Shown: positions 33,978 through 42,966 of the stretch, in pieces | Numbering within the stretch: the stretch's first letter is position 1 | Layout: each line of letters starts with the position of its first letter | Assembly: GCA_016708265.1 (NCBI GenBank) | Contig: JADJGA010000012.1 | Coordinates: 779,001-843,000 of the forward strand | Origin: Saprospiraceae bacterium | GTDB lineage: Bacteria > Bacteroidota > Bacteroidia > Chitinophagales > Saprospiraceae | Length of the DNA: 64,000 bases | Direction: 5' to 3' | Position numbers and translations under genes: made by a program | Notes under the pieces: model-generated | Told to the model about the DNA's origin: nothing | The model's input: only the letters and a program-made list of their open reading frames with translations | Database searches by the model: none

Positions 33978-36900
33978 CTATTTAACAATTGTTACATCAC
34001 CAACCAGTTTCATGTCTTCACGTTCTTTGAGTTTAAATACGACATAATACACGTATACTCCCGGATTCAGCTTTTTTCCTTTGAATTCCCCATTCCAGCC
34101 ATAAGCACGATCATTAACAGGTATATTTTCCTGGAAAAATACCATTTCCCCCCATCTGTCAAATATTCTCATTTCCTTAATACCCTCTACTGATCTGTCT
34201 GCAGTAACAAAGAAAACATCATTGGAACCATCACCATCAGGTGAAAATATATTGGGTATATCAATATCTATATTTTCAAGGAAAGTCACTGCAAGGCAAC
34301 TCATTGCCGAACAATCATTTTCATCAAATATTTCGACGCATAATGTATCATCGGCTTCTATACTGAGATCTACAGATTTGCATTCCGGTCCCTGACACAA
34401 TACCCCATCATTGATTAGACTCCACACAATATTACTTATATTGATATTTGAAACATTAATCAGTTCAAATCTGTTTGCTTGATTTTCTTTGATAACGACA
34501 TTTCCTGCGATGCCGGGTTCAAGTAAAGGAGGATTGACAAGATCAATTGATTCTATTGATTCACAACCATAAGTGTCTCTTGCGAGAACTGAATAATTTC
34601 CAGGTTTCAAGCCGGTAAATACTCCGTTTGCTGACAAGTTCCCAGCTAAATAATATTGTACTCCGGGATGAACTGGTGCTGATATTTGTCCATTTTCTTC
34701 GTTATGACACAACGGATCTTCTTTTGATAGCTGGAATACAGGTTCAGGTGTTATCAGTATAGAATCTTTAGAGCTATAAGTGCAATTAGCAAGAGTATAA
34801 TCCAGACTATATACAAAATTACCTGTTCCAAGTCCCTGGAAATTTATTGTGCCATCATTTGAAATTCCAGGACCTGTCCATTTGATTGTTCCGTTTTGAG
34901 GTCCGGTAATATTTACTCCAAGTTTAACAGTCTTTGCAAAAGCTGCGCATAAATGAGGAGGAAGATCCTGAATGCTGAGAGCTACACTTGGGCAAGGTTC
35001 TGTCTTGCATGTTTTAGTAGCAATTACATTACCACAAGCGCAATCAGTTATAGCTTCAACACTGAAATTGACAGTAGTATTTGATCCAAGATTCTGTACA
35101 GCAAAAGATAAATTCGGGCCATTTGCAACTTCAACCCCATTGGCAAGAACCCTGTAATTTGTTGCACAATCAATATCATTCCAGCTGATACTTACTGAGG
35201 TAGTAGTAGGGTTCACACAATCTAAAACTGGTTTTATTAGTTCTGGTTCAACCGTAACTGCCTTTTTGACTTCTGCAGATTTACAACCTTTATTATCAAT
35301 GATTAAAGCAAGGTTGTATGTGCCGGGCTGATTCCATTTAAGAGAGAATTTTGAAGTATTGATATTTTTTCTCTGACCACCATCCAAAGTCCAGGTATAA
35401 ACTGAACCAACAGGATTGCCGGAAAAGTAATTGACAACTATACTGTCAGTAATACATATCAAATCATCTACAACTGAGAATTGAGCCGTAGGTCTTTCAA
35501 TTACAGTGATCTTGAAATCTTCAGAAGCACTGCAAATACCCTTGTAGTCAAATTTGATTGTATGAGTGCCCGGTCCTGCAGCTTTAGGATCAAAAAGACC
35601 GTTGTTCGGATTTATGCCAGGTCCGCTCCATTTTGATGTACCACCTGTACTTCCATCGCTTGCGGTCACTACTGCATTAAACTGGATGGGCTGAGTGTTT
35701 GCATCAAGACAAACTTCGGTTATATTTGGTGAAATATCGATAGTATAAACGGGACATTCCTTTGCTTCACACGTTAAGCTTGCTGTTTTGGATCCACAAA
35801 CACCGCTATTCACCGCTATTATAGTTATACTAACTTCATCACCTGGAGTAAGACCTCCTACATTCCAAGAACTTATCATTGAATTAGACACTTCAGTACC
35901 ATTTACATAAACTATATAGCTTTCAGCCAAAGGATCTGTATCCCATGTAAAATCAATATTATCTACAGTTGGAGCACAATTTATCGAAATTTCGTCAAGT
36001 GTATCCTGTACTAATATCGGTACGGAAATTGTTTGTGATATACAATCATTATTTTCAACTGTTAATTGAACTGTCTTCAGGCCAGGAGAATTCCATTTTA
36101 TTGTATGTTGTGATAAGCCGGAGCCATTTAGAACTGTTGCCCCATTGAAATCCCAGCTTGCTGTTCCTGAAGGAGCATTTCCATTATAAGAGATATTTGC
36201 AACATCATTGATACAAATTGTATCTTTGTTGATGCTGAAGTTAGCAGTTGGTTGTTCAAATATGTGAATGTAAGATTTATCAGTATAGGTGCACTCTGCA
36301 AATTCATATTTCAGAGTAATAGTATGGTCTCCAATTCCGGCTACTTTTGGATCAAATAGTCCTGTTGCTGAATTAGTAATACCATTGCCTAACCAGCTTA
36401 TCACACCCGATCCTGCTGGATTGATTTCTGAATTTAATAAAAATGCAGTATTAGTACCATCGTAACATATTGAAGTGTCGCCCGGGGCTGAATTAACAAT
36501 GACAATCGGACAATCCTGTGCCTGGCATGTGATTGGTAATGTTGTAAAACTTGGGCAAATTCCATTGGTTTGTACCAGTAATTGTATTGTAACAGCTTCA
36601 AGCGGGTTCAGTCCTGACACATTATAAGTGTTACCTGATTGAGTGCCCTGATCACCTGCCACAAGAATTACTGAAGTGCCGGTTGCTCCTGTTACAGGAT
36701 CCCATTCAAAAGTAACACTTGTTGCTGTTGAATTGCAAATAATAACAGGCTGTGAAGGTGGTGAAACAAGCTCAACAATTTTTTCAAAATATCCTGACAG
36801 ACATCCGTTTTCAGTAACTTCGAGGCTTACAATTTTTGTGCCCGGTGATGCCCACTCAATAGTATGAGGTCCTCTTCCATTGCCTCCTGTTCCGCTGGTT

Positions 36901-39900
36901 TCAGTTCCCCCGCTGAAATTCCATGTGTAAACTGCATTTTCAGTCCCTGTTCCGGTATATGTAATTATATTGGAAGATGTAAGGCATATCGTATCCGATG
37001 CAGTAAAGAAAGCTGTCGGTGCGGAAAATACCTGTATTGGAAAGCAGATAGTATCTGAATTGCCACATAAAACGTCTTTGCCATAAACACATATATTTCC
37101 GCCTTCAGACCCAAACCAGTTCACTGTAAGAGTAGTTCCATCAGGAGATACCGTTGCTGAAAAAACATCATCAGGCCACGACCATATATATGAGTATGAA
37201 GGGTTAGTGCCTGCAATTATATAAGGTATATATGTATTGTTGTTACTGCAAATAGATTGCAGCCAGTCAACTGCAACCGGTGGATCAGGCCTGAAAAGCT
37301 CAAGGTCAACATTATACTGATTTATATCATCAAAAACACAAGTTATTCCTTCAGAACTTAAAGTGATCTCAACTGAGTAAAGGCCATTTTCACTGACATT
37401 CAAATCGTAAATAAAAGGGTCATCATCTGGTATCGGGAAGCCATCTTTAAACCACTGTACTGAAATATTTTCTGCCCCGGAATACTGCCCCTCATAAAAT
37501 GATAACCTTACTGGCCTGTCTTCAATTCCTGAACATGCAGCATCAACATAGCCTGTAATATTGAGGAAATTGATAGTAACCAAATATCTTTTATTACAGC
37601 CATTTGTCCCAGCATTTGGTACAATTATTTCATAATCATTTACATTGTAAGTGAAAGTCTGACCTTCTATTATCATTTCTACATTTGTACATCCAACTGT
37701 ATCTATTATTTGTTGTTCTATTGGCAATTTTATTATTTCAACTGTTTGCTGATATGTACACCCCTGAGCATTTTGAGTTTCAACAGTATGTACTCCTTCA
37801 GTAGTGAGAGGTCCTCCAAGCCAGCCCGGGGGTTCATATCCCTGAGGAAGGTCATTTTCGCATACTTCAAAACTTCCCAGATCTTCAGGAGGAAGCATGG
37901 TGACTGAAACATCAAAACAAAATGGCTCCCCCTGGTTACAGTCATTATACCCATAAGCACAAATATTGTAAGTGCCTTCTGCGTCAAACTGAGTTGTAAC
38001 TTGTGGATCATCAGTTTCTATTTCATTTCCGTTAATATTCCAAACATAATGAGAAGCATTGAAAACATCTTCCATTATAAATGTAACATCTGCTCCAACA
38101 CAAATATCCTGACAATCCGGAAATTCACTACCACAAACTACATTTTCCGGTCCAAGAACCGTAGGAGTGCCACCACCATATATAATTTCAATCCAGTAAG
38201 TACATCGTGTGCCACTACAGCCATCAATAAAGAAATAATATGTTTGGCCAACTGTTAAACCATTAAGGTATACATCAATATCGCCGGGCTCAACACATGG
38301 ACATTGCAAAATTACCGGACCTTGAAGGTCGCAATCATCATAAATCCCCCATTGTATACCTATATTACCACCACCCGAAACACAATTTAATGCATGTACT
38401 ATTAAATATATATCTTCAGCTCCTGCTACAAATGAAAACCAAGAGGGGTTATGAAAAGCATATCCGGATCCGCAGCCTGGAATTGGAGTTTGCTGCCAGG
38501 ATTGTACCATTGAAGCACAATACTCATTAAGTTCAGCCAGTTCACACATAACTTCAGCGTCTTCACATTCCCCGGCCATTGGGCTATCGCAATCATCCGG
38601 AGGTTCAACATAAAATCCGGCATCAATAGAACCATTTGCTTCACCAGATTCAATTAAATAATTTGGAGTAATACCAGTAAACTGAGCAGGATCACTGTCG
38701 AGTTCATCATCTCCGCCTGCATCCTGGATAGTAATAAGGAAAGTAGGAGGAATTCCAAATCTGAGGTAATATTCGCCAGGTTTAATATCAGGATCCGGAC
38801 CAAATTGATATAGTCCGCCAGCATCTGTAACTGTATATCCCACATCTGTGTTATCAGAAGCTCTTACCAGCCAAACTTCAACATTTGGGAATACGAAATC
38901 TGCTCCATCCTGAATGCCATTGGTATTCTGATCTCTAAAAGCTAAATCACCAATTATTGGAGGTCTGAACATTCCTGCATCCCAACTCAAATCTTCATCT
39001 CCAGATTCCATTGTAAAATTATCTGTTTGTGCTGTTCCCTTATCAGGATCGCTATCTATATTATCACCGCCTGCATCTTTTTCTGTAAAAAAATAACCAC
39101 CAGGAGGCTGAAACTGGATAAAATAAGTACCAGGACCAACTTCATGTGTATCATCAAAAAGATAATTACCAGCGCCATCGGTTACAGTAGTTGCCATCAA
39201 AGCATTATCTGATGCTCTACCAAGGCGCAGTGTTACATTTGGTATCCCTGGTTCTCCTGCGTCCTGAAGTCCATTTCCATTCATATCTTCCCATACAAAA
39301 TCACCTATATGGATGTATCTGATATAACCAGCATCTATATCATCAAAAGCCTGATTACTTTGTACATTAAATGTGTTAGTATTTCCTGTTGCAGGGTCAG
39401 GGTAACTGTCACCACCGGCAACCGGATTTGTTAAACCATCATAAGTTGCAGCTGGTCCGAAGTTTAAAACAAAATTAGTTCCGGGTGGGACATCATCAAA
39501 TTCATAGAATCCTCCACCTGATGTTATTTCAACTTTTGCAGGCATAGCAACACCTGTACCTAAAATCCCGTTTAATGTAACAGTAACTCCATCAATAAAG
39601 GGTTCTCCAACCTTGAAAGCATCACCATTTTCATCATGCCAAGTATGTCCATTAATAGTGCTGAAAATATAATAACCTGCATCCATATTGGTTATATCCT
39701 GATTACTAATAACAGTAAATGCTACTGTATTACCTGTGGTTGCATCAGCATCACTGTCAATTGCATCATTAGCACCAATATTGGCATATGTCCTTTCTAA
39801 AGCTGGTGGTGGTATTCCAACATCAAAATTTAGGCTGTAGTTTCCGGGTATAACACTTGCAAACTGATAATTGCCTGTACCATCTGAAGTTACTGTTTCA

Positions 39901-40832
39901 GTTACATTTGTTCCGTTTCCTGTAGTTCCTGTCAAAGTAACATCTATACCCGGTACTGCAGGTTCACCATCCTGAAGTCCGTTGCCATTCGCATCTTCCC
40001 AGGTAAGGTTTCCGATTGTGCCAAACTGATACATACCGCAGTCAATATTTGTAATATCATCATCACTTACAATTGAAATTCCCGAAATAATACCAGTCGC
40101 CTGATCCGGATCGCTGTCAATATTGTCAGCAACTTCATCCTGATATGTGATCTCATAAGTTCCTTTATCAAAAGTGATTATGTAATCACCCGGCGGAACA
40201 TTTACGAATTGATATATTCCTCCTCCCCCAGTTGTGACTGTCTGATCAGGGAAAGTAGGCCCTGGCCCGGTTGTTTTATGAAGAAGAACATCTATTCCAT
40301 TAATTCCGTTTTCACCTGCATCCTGTTCACCATCAGCATTTATATCTTCCCATACTTTGTCTCCAATTGTGGAAAAAATATAGTATCCGGCATCGATATC
40401 GGTTATGTTAGTCACTGCAACAATTATATTATCAGTGGTTCTCACTCCATTAGCTCCTGTAACATCACAATTGGTTGTAGGCGTTCCAAAACCCGAAGGA
40501 GTTATAATATTTGGAGCTAGTATCGAAAATCTTACATAATAAGTACCGGCGGGTACCAGATTGAAGCTATAAGTTCCCCCACCTGATGTAACCTGGGTTC
40601 CCTGAAGAACATTTGATGAATTGAATAATTCAACTGTAAATCCTGGCATAAAAGGCTCCCCGTCCTGATAACCATTTCCATTTTGGTCATGCCAAACTGC
40701 ACCACTAATTGTAGCTTGGGCATTTAATTTTTCAGGGCTAAAAAGCAAACCAGAAAATATAAAACTATAAACCAATATCAGGATATAATAAGACTTTGGC
40801 TGAAAATAACTATTTGTAAATAATCGATACAT
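33978..40832 (-). CDS. Giant T9SS-secreted surface protein with SdrB-like and PKD-like repeats
   Basis: The start at 40832 (MYRLFTNSYFQPKSYY) gives a 2,284-residue protein with a signal peptide ending near KLNAQ. An earlier Met at 40886 is unlikely. About residues 35-620 contain six SdrD B-like domains, each beginning with a calcium-loop pattern such as DQNGNGYQDGEP, DINADGEQDAGEN or DANGNGLQDGEP. A segment with paired cysteines follows, then a long run of PKD/Ig-like domains (for example FSINKDTICINDVANISY). The last ~95 residues are a gliding-motility/CHU_C type T9SS tail (NIFSPDGDGSNDVF, IFDRWGEMVF, WNGEFKGKKLNPGVYVYYV). It is likely a long adhesive surface fibre. TACATTTG at 40980-40973 is a possible -7 box. 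Confidence 0.88.
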   Translation of the reverse strand: MYRLFTNSYFQPKSYYILILVYSFIFSGLLFSPEKLNAQATISGAVWHDQNGNGYQDGEPFMPGFTVELFNSSNVLQGTQVTSGGGTYSFNLVPAGTYYVRFSILAPNIITPSGFGTPTTNCDVTGANGVRTTDNIIVAVTNITDIDAGYYIFSTIGDKVWEDINADGEQDAGENGINGIDVLLHKTTGPGPTFPDQTVTTGGGGIYQFVNVPPGDYIITFDKGTYEITYQDEVADNIDSDPDQATGIISGISIVSDDDITNIDCGMYQFGTIGNLTWEDANGNGLQDGEPAVPGIDVTLTGTTGNGTNVTETVTSDGTGNYQFASVIPGNYSLNFDVGIPPPALERTYANIGANDAIDSDADATTGNTVAFTVISNQDITNMDAGYYIFSTINGHTWHDENGDAFKVGEPFIDGVTVTLNGILGTGVAMPAKVEITSGGGFYEFDDVPPGTNFVLNFGPAATYDGLTNPVAGGDSYPDPATGNTNTFNVQSNQAFDDIDAGYIRYIHIGDFVWEDMNGNGLQDAGEPGIPNVTLRLGRASDNALMATTVTDGAGNYLFDDTHEVGPGTYFIQFQPPGGYFFTEKDAGGDNIDSDPDKGTAQTDNFTMESGDEDLSWDAGMFRPPIIGDLAFRDQNTNGIQDGADFVFPNVEVWLVRASDNTDVGYTVTDAGGLYQFGPDPDIKPGEYYLRFGIPPTFLITIQDAGGDDELDSDPAQFTGITPNYLIESGEANGSIDAGFYVEPPDDCDSPMAGECEDAEVMCELAELNEYCASMVQSWQQTPIPGCGSGYAFHNPSWFSFVAGAEDIYLIVHALNCVSGGGNIGIQWGIYDDCDLQGPVILQCPCVEPGDIDVYLNGLTVGQTYYFFIDGCSGTRCTYWIEIIYGGGTPTVLGPENVVCGSEFPDCQDICVGADVTFIMEDVFNASHYVWNINGNEIETDDPQVTTQFDAEGTYNICAYGYNDCNQGEPFCFDVSVTMLPPEDLGSFEVCENDLPQGYEPPGWLGGPLTTEGVHTVETQNAQGCTYQQTVEIIKLPIEQQIIDTVGCTNVEMIIEGQTFTYNVNDYEIIVPNAGTNGCNKRYLVTINFLNITGYVDAACSGIEDRPVRLSFYEGQYSGAENISVQWFKDGFPIPDDDPFIYDLNVSENGLYSVEITLSSEGITCVFDDINQYNVDLELFRPDPPVAVDWLQSICSNNNTYIPYIIAGTNPSYSYIWSWPDDVFSATVSPDGTTLTVNWFGSEGGNICVYGKDVLCGNSDTICFPIQVFSAPTAFFTASDTICLTSSNIITYTGTGTENAVYTWNFSGGTETSGTGGNGRGPHTIEWASPGTKIVSLEVTENGCLSGYFEKIVELVSPPSQPVIICNSTATSVTFEWDPVTGATGTSVILVAGDQGTQSGNTYNVSGLNPLEAVTIQLLVQTNGICPSFTTLPITCQAQDCPIVIVNSAPGDTSICYDGTNTAFLLNSEINPAGSGVISWLGNGITNSATGLFDPKVAGIGDHTITLKYEFAECTYTDKSYIHIFEQPTANFSINKDTICINDVANISYNGNAPSGTASWDFNGATVLNGSGLSQHTIKWNSPGLKTVQLTVENNDCISQTISVPILVQDTLDEISINCAPTVDNIDFTWDTDPLAESYIVYVNGTEVSNSMISSWNVGGLTPGDEVSITIIAVNSGVCGSKTASLTCEAKECPVYTIDISPNITEVCLDANTQPIQFNAVVTASDGSTGGTSKWSGPGINPNNGLFDPKAAGPGTHTIKFDYKGICSASEDFKITVIERPTAQFSVVDDLICITDSIVVNYFSGNPVGSVYTWTLDGGQRKNINTSKFSLKWNQPGTYNLALIIDNKGCKSAEVKKAVTVEPELIKPVLDCVNPTTTSVSISWNDIDCATNYRVLANGVEVANGPNLSFAVQNLGSNTTVNFSVEAITDCACGNVIATKTCKTEPCPSVALSIQDLPPHLCAAFAKTVKLGVNITGPQNGTIKWTGPGISNDGTINFQGLGTGNFVYSLDYTLANCTYSSKDSILITPEPVFQLSKEDPLCHNEENGQISAPVHPGVQYYLAGNLSANGVFTGLKPGNYSVLARDTYGCESIESIDLVNPPLLEPGIAGNVVIKENQANRFELINVSNINISNIVWSLINDGVLCQGPECKSVDLSIEADDTLCVEIFDENDCSAMSCLAVTFLENIDIDIPNIFSPDGDGSNDVFFVTADRSVEGIKEMRIFDRWGEMVFFQENIPVNDRAYGWNGEFKGKKLNPGVYVYYVVFKLKEREDMKLVGDVTIVK

Positions 40833-41219
40833 AATACGAAAATTGAAATGTTTTAAAAATTCAAACTCTTCATTAATTAACAACAAAATATTTTGAAAAT
40901 GTCAAATGCAAATTCAAAATAAACCATAAAAATAAAAAAAATAAATGGGAGCTGAATAATAATTTTTCAAAGCAAATGTACAACAAGAAAATTTATAATC
41001 TGAATAAATAACAGGAAATGTTTAAAATCATGAAAAAATTTTAATGCCTGATTAGAGTATTCTGAATTCGAAAAATTACTTTATTTCGTAAAATTGAAAT
41101 TATATATGCCATATATTATATTTGCCAAATTAATATAAATAATTATAATCAATTATTGGATAATACAAAATAAAATTTGTAATTAAAAAATAGTTGTTTG
41201 AGTTGGGTCTGAAAATAAA
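40833..41219. other. AT-rich gap between rplT and the giant gene
   Basis: No gene is seen in this stretch. It holds a possible minus-strand -7 box (TACATTTG, 40980-40973) for the giant protein gene without a clear -33 element. The predicted leader would be about 130 nt. The rest is AT-rich without repeats. Confidence 0.4.
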
Positions 41220-41250
41220 AAAAGCGGATTTCATTTGGAAATCCGCTTTT
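41220..41250 (-). terminator. Intrinsic terminator of rpmI-rplT
   Basis: AAAAGCGGATTTC and GAAATCCGCTTTT form a perfect 13-bp stem with a 5-nt loop. On the minus strand a T-rich run follows (41220 down to 41211). It lies 23 bases after the rplT stop. Confidence 0.92.
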
Positions 41251-41272
41251 AGCCGATAGATAAAAATTATGA

Positions 41273-41617
41273 TTATTTAATTTTATCTACGATAGCCTTA
41301 AAAGTGTTTGGTTCATTCATTGCCAAATCCGCCAAAACTTTTCTATTAAGTTCAATATTGTTTTGTTTCAATGCATGCATGAATTTGCTGTATGACAAAC
41401 CATACATTCTCACTCCTGCATTTATACGGGCAATCCACAACATCCTGAAAGCCCTTTTCTTGGTTTTACGGTCCCTGTAGGCATATCCCCATGCTTTATC
41501 TACAGCATTTTTTGCAACCGTTATTACATTTTTTCTGGCACCAAAATAACCTTTTGCTGCTTTGAGGATCTTTTTTCTCCTCCTTCTTGATGCTACTGCA
41601 TTTACTGACCTTGGCAT
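41273..41617 (-). CDS. rplT: 50S ribosomal protein L20
   Basis: L20 is an early 50S assembly protein. The 114-residue product begins MPRSVNAVASRRRRKKILKAAKGYFGARKNVITVAKNAVDKAWGYAYRDRKTKKRAFR and carries LWIARINAGVRMYGLSYSKFMHALKQNNIELNRKVLADLA, the full family signature. It follows rpmI after 89 bases and ends at a strong terminator. Elsewhere L20 represses rpmI-rplT through leader RNA. Such a structure was not identified here. Confidence 0.98.
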   Translation of the reverse strand: MPRSVNAVASRRRRKKILKAAKGYFGARKNVITVAKNAVDKAWGYAYRDRKTKKRAFRMLWIARINAGVRMYGLSYSKFMHALKQNNIELNRKVLADLAMNEPNTFKAIVDKIK

Positions 41618-41706
41618 AATCTTTGTTTTTAAAAATACAGGGATTCGTATGAATTCTTTATTCCTGTATTCTTGTTAAAAAAAATTGTTAATTCATGATA
41701 TTTAAA

Positions 41707-41901
41707 TCAAAGTCCCAATAAAGCTCTGACCCTTGCAACATTGGATTTATCTAAAATGTCAACACTGCGAAGATTTCTTTTTGCCTTTTTGGATTTTTTT
41801 CTCATCAGGTGAGATGCGCTGGAATGAAAATGTTTTATCAGCCCGGTACCGGTCAATTTAAACCTTTTCTTTGCTCCTGAATGTGTTTTTTGTTTAGGCA
41901 T
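41707..41901 (-). CDS. rpmI: 50S ribosomal protein L35
   Basis: The 64-residue product reads MPKQKTHSGAKKRFKLTGTGLIKHFHSSASHLMRKKSKKAKRN and ends VARVRALLGL, all typical of L35. It has its own strong promoter only ~30 bases upstream. The usual infC gene does not precede it; the neighbour upstream is a divergent DUF1573 gene. Confidence 0.97.
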   Translation of the reverse strand: MPKQKTHSGAKKRFKLTGTGLIKHFHSSASHLMRKKSKKAKRNLRSVDILDKSNVARVRALLGL

Positions 41902-41928
41902 AATTAATTGCTTTTATAAAATAGTGCG

Positions 41929-41959
41929 CAAAGATATGATTTATAAATTAATTAGCAAA
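41929..41959 (-). promoter_or_regulatory. Promoter of rpmI-rplT
   Basis: On the minus strand TTTG (41959-41956) and TATCTTTG (41936-41929) are exactly 19 nt apart, an ideal Bacteroidota promoter. The predicted start leaves a leader of only ~20 nt. Confidence 0.85.
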
Positions 41960-42061
41960 TAATTAGCAAATAAAAGTTAAAAATAAATTAGTTAAAAAAT
42001 ACGACAATAATGCAATTAAAAAAAACTGCTTTCGTTATGACTTGAAATCAAAGATTAAAAA

Positions 42062-42487
42062 ATGTTTAAGCGTTTGCTTTTAATTTCAATTGTTACTTTT
42101 TGGGTATTTAATTATCACAATGCTCAGGTAACAACAACTTCTGATCAGGTTTTGGAAGAAGGTGAATATCTCCGCTTCGATATAGATTCATATGATCTTG
42201 GCAAAGTAAAAAAGGGCGAAAAGCTTAGTTTTGATCTGAGTTTTACTAATGTAAGTGACACTATGGTATATATTGATTTTATTTCTGCATGTGAATGTAC
42301 TGAAATAGACTATCCAAAATCAGGTATAAAACCGAAAACTACCGGAGTTCTGAAAGTTACCTTCGATAGTAAAGACAAAGATGTCAGTGAGACTACAGAT
42401 ATAGATGTTTTTATTAAGAACAGAGACCCTGAGACAGGGAGTCAGATATATTATACTCTCGAATACTCATTCGAATTAATAAAGTAA
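42062..42487 (+). CDS. DUF1573 domain protein, secreted
   Basis: A 141-residue protein with an N-terminal signal (residues 1-21, ending HNAQ) and one DUF1573 Ig-like domain: YDLGKVKKGEKLSFDLSFTNVSDTMVYIDFISACECTEIDYPKSGIKP, with the family's CxC-like CECT segment near residue 78. These domains are widespread in Bacteroidota envelopes, and their role is not established. The next gene starts 10 bases later. Confidence 0.8.
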   Translation: MFKRLLLISIVTFWVFNYHNAQVTTTSDQVLEEGEYLRFDIDSYDLGKVKKGEKLSFDLSFTNVSDTMVYIDFISACECTEIDYPKSGIKPKTTGVLKVTFDSKDKDVSETTDIDVFIKNRDPETGSQIYYTLEYSFELIK

Positions 42488-42497
42488 AATCATTGCT

Positions 42498-42863
42498 TTG
42501 AAAATAGAAAGCAAAAATCCTTTCAATATATTATCTCAGTTGAAGTTTGAAGATAAAGATTATGAATCCGATTCTTCTGACAATGCCTTGGAAGTAAATG
42601 AGAATATAAAGGATTATGCAGGGTTCAATGTTAGATTGTGGCTTGAGAAAAAGCACAGAAACGGTAAAGCAGTTACCCTTATAACTGGAATTGACATGTC
42701 TACTGAGAACCTGAAAGATATCGCAAAGAGAATTAAATCAAGATTGGGCGTAGGAGGTTCGGTCTCAGAACAAACAATCCTGATACAGTCACAAAACCGT
42801 GATGAAATCCTGAAATTGCTCAGGGCAGAAGGATTTTACAATATAAAAAAAGCAGGTGGTTGA
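42498..42863 (+). CDS. SUI1/eIF1-like translation factor (YciH type)
   Basis: A 121-residue protein whose C-terminal ~75 residues match the SUI1 fold: KAVTLITGIDMSTENLKDIAKRIKSRLGVGGSVSEQTILIQSQNRDEILKLLRAEGF. The conserved VGGSV and the final helix are present. Bacterial YciH proteins can bind 30S subunits, and their physiological job is unclear. The frame opens with TTG (MKIESKNPF), since no ATG precedes the domain. The gene is 10 bases after the DUF1573 gene, so they may be cotranscribed. The start is the least certain part. Confidence 0.82.
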   Translation: MKIESKNPFNILSQLKFEDKDYESDSSDNALEVNENIKDYAGFNVRLWLEKKHRNGKAVTLITGIDMSTENLKDIAKRIKSRLGVGGSVSEQTILIQSQNRDEILKLLRAEGFYNIKKAGG

Positions 42864-42966
42864 GAAATAATGAGTATTTTTGCTAATTGTTTTATTTCTT
42901 TCCGGAAACCAATCAATTGTTACTTTGATATTTACGTTTCAAAAAAAAGGCTTGTATAAAAATGAA

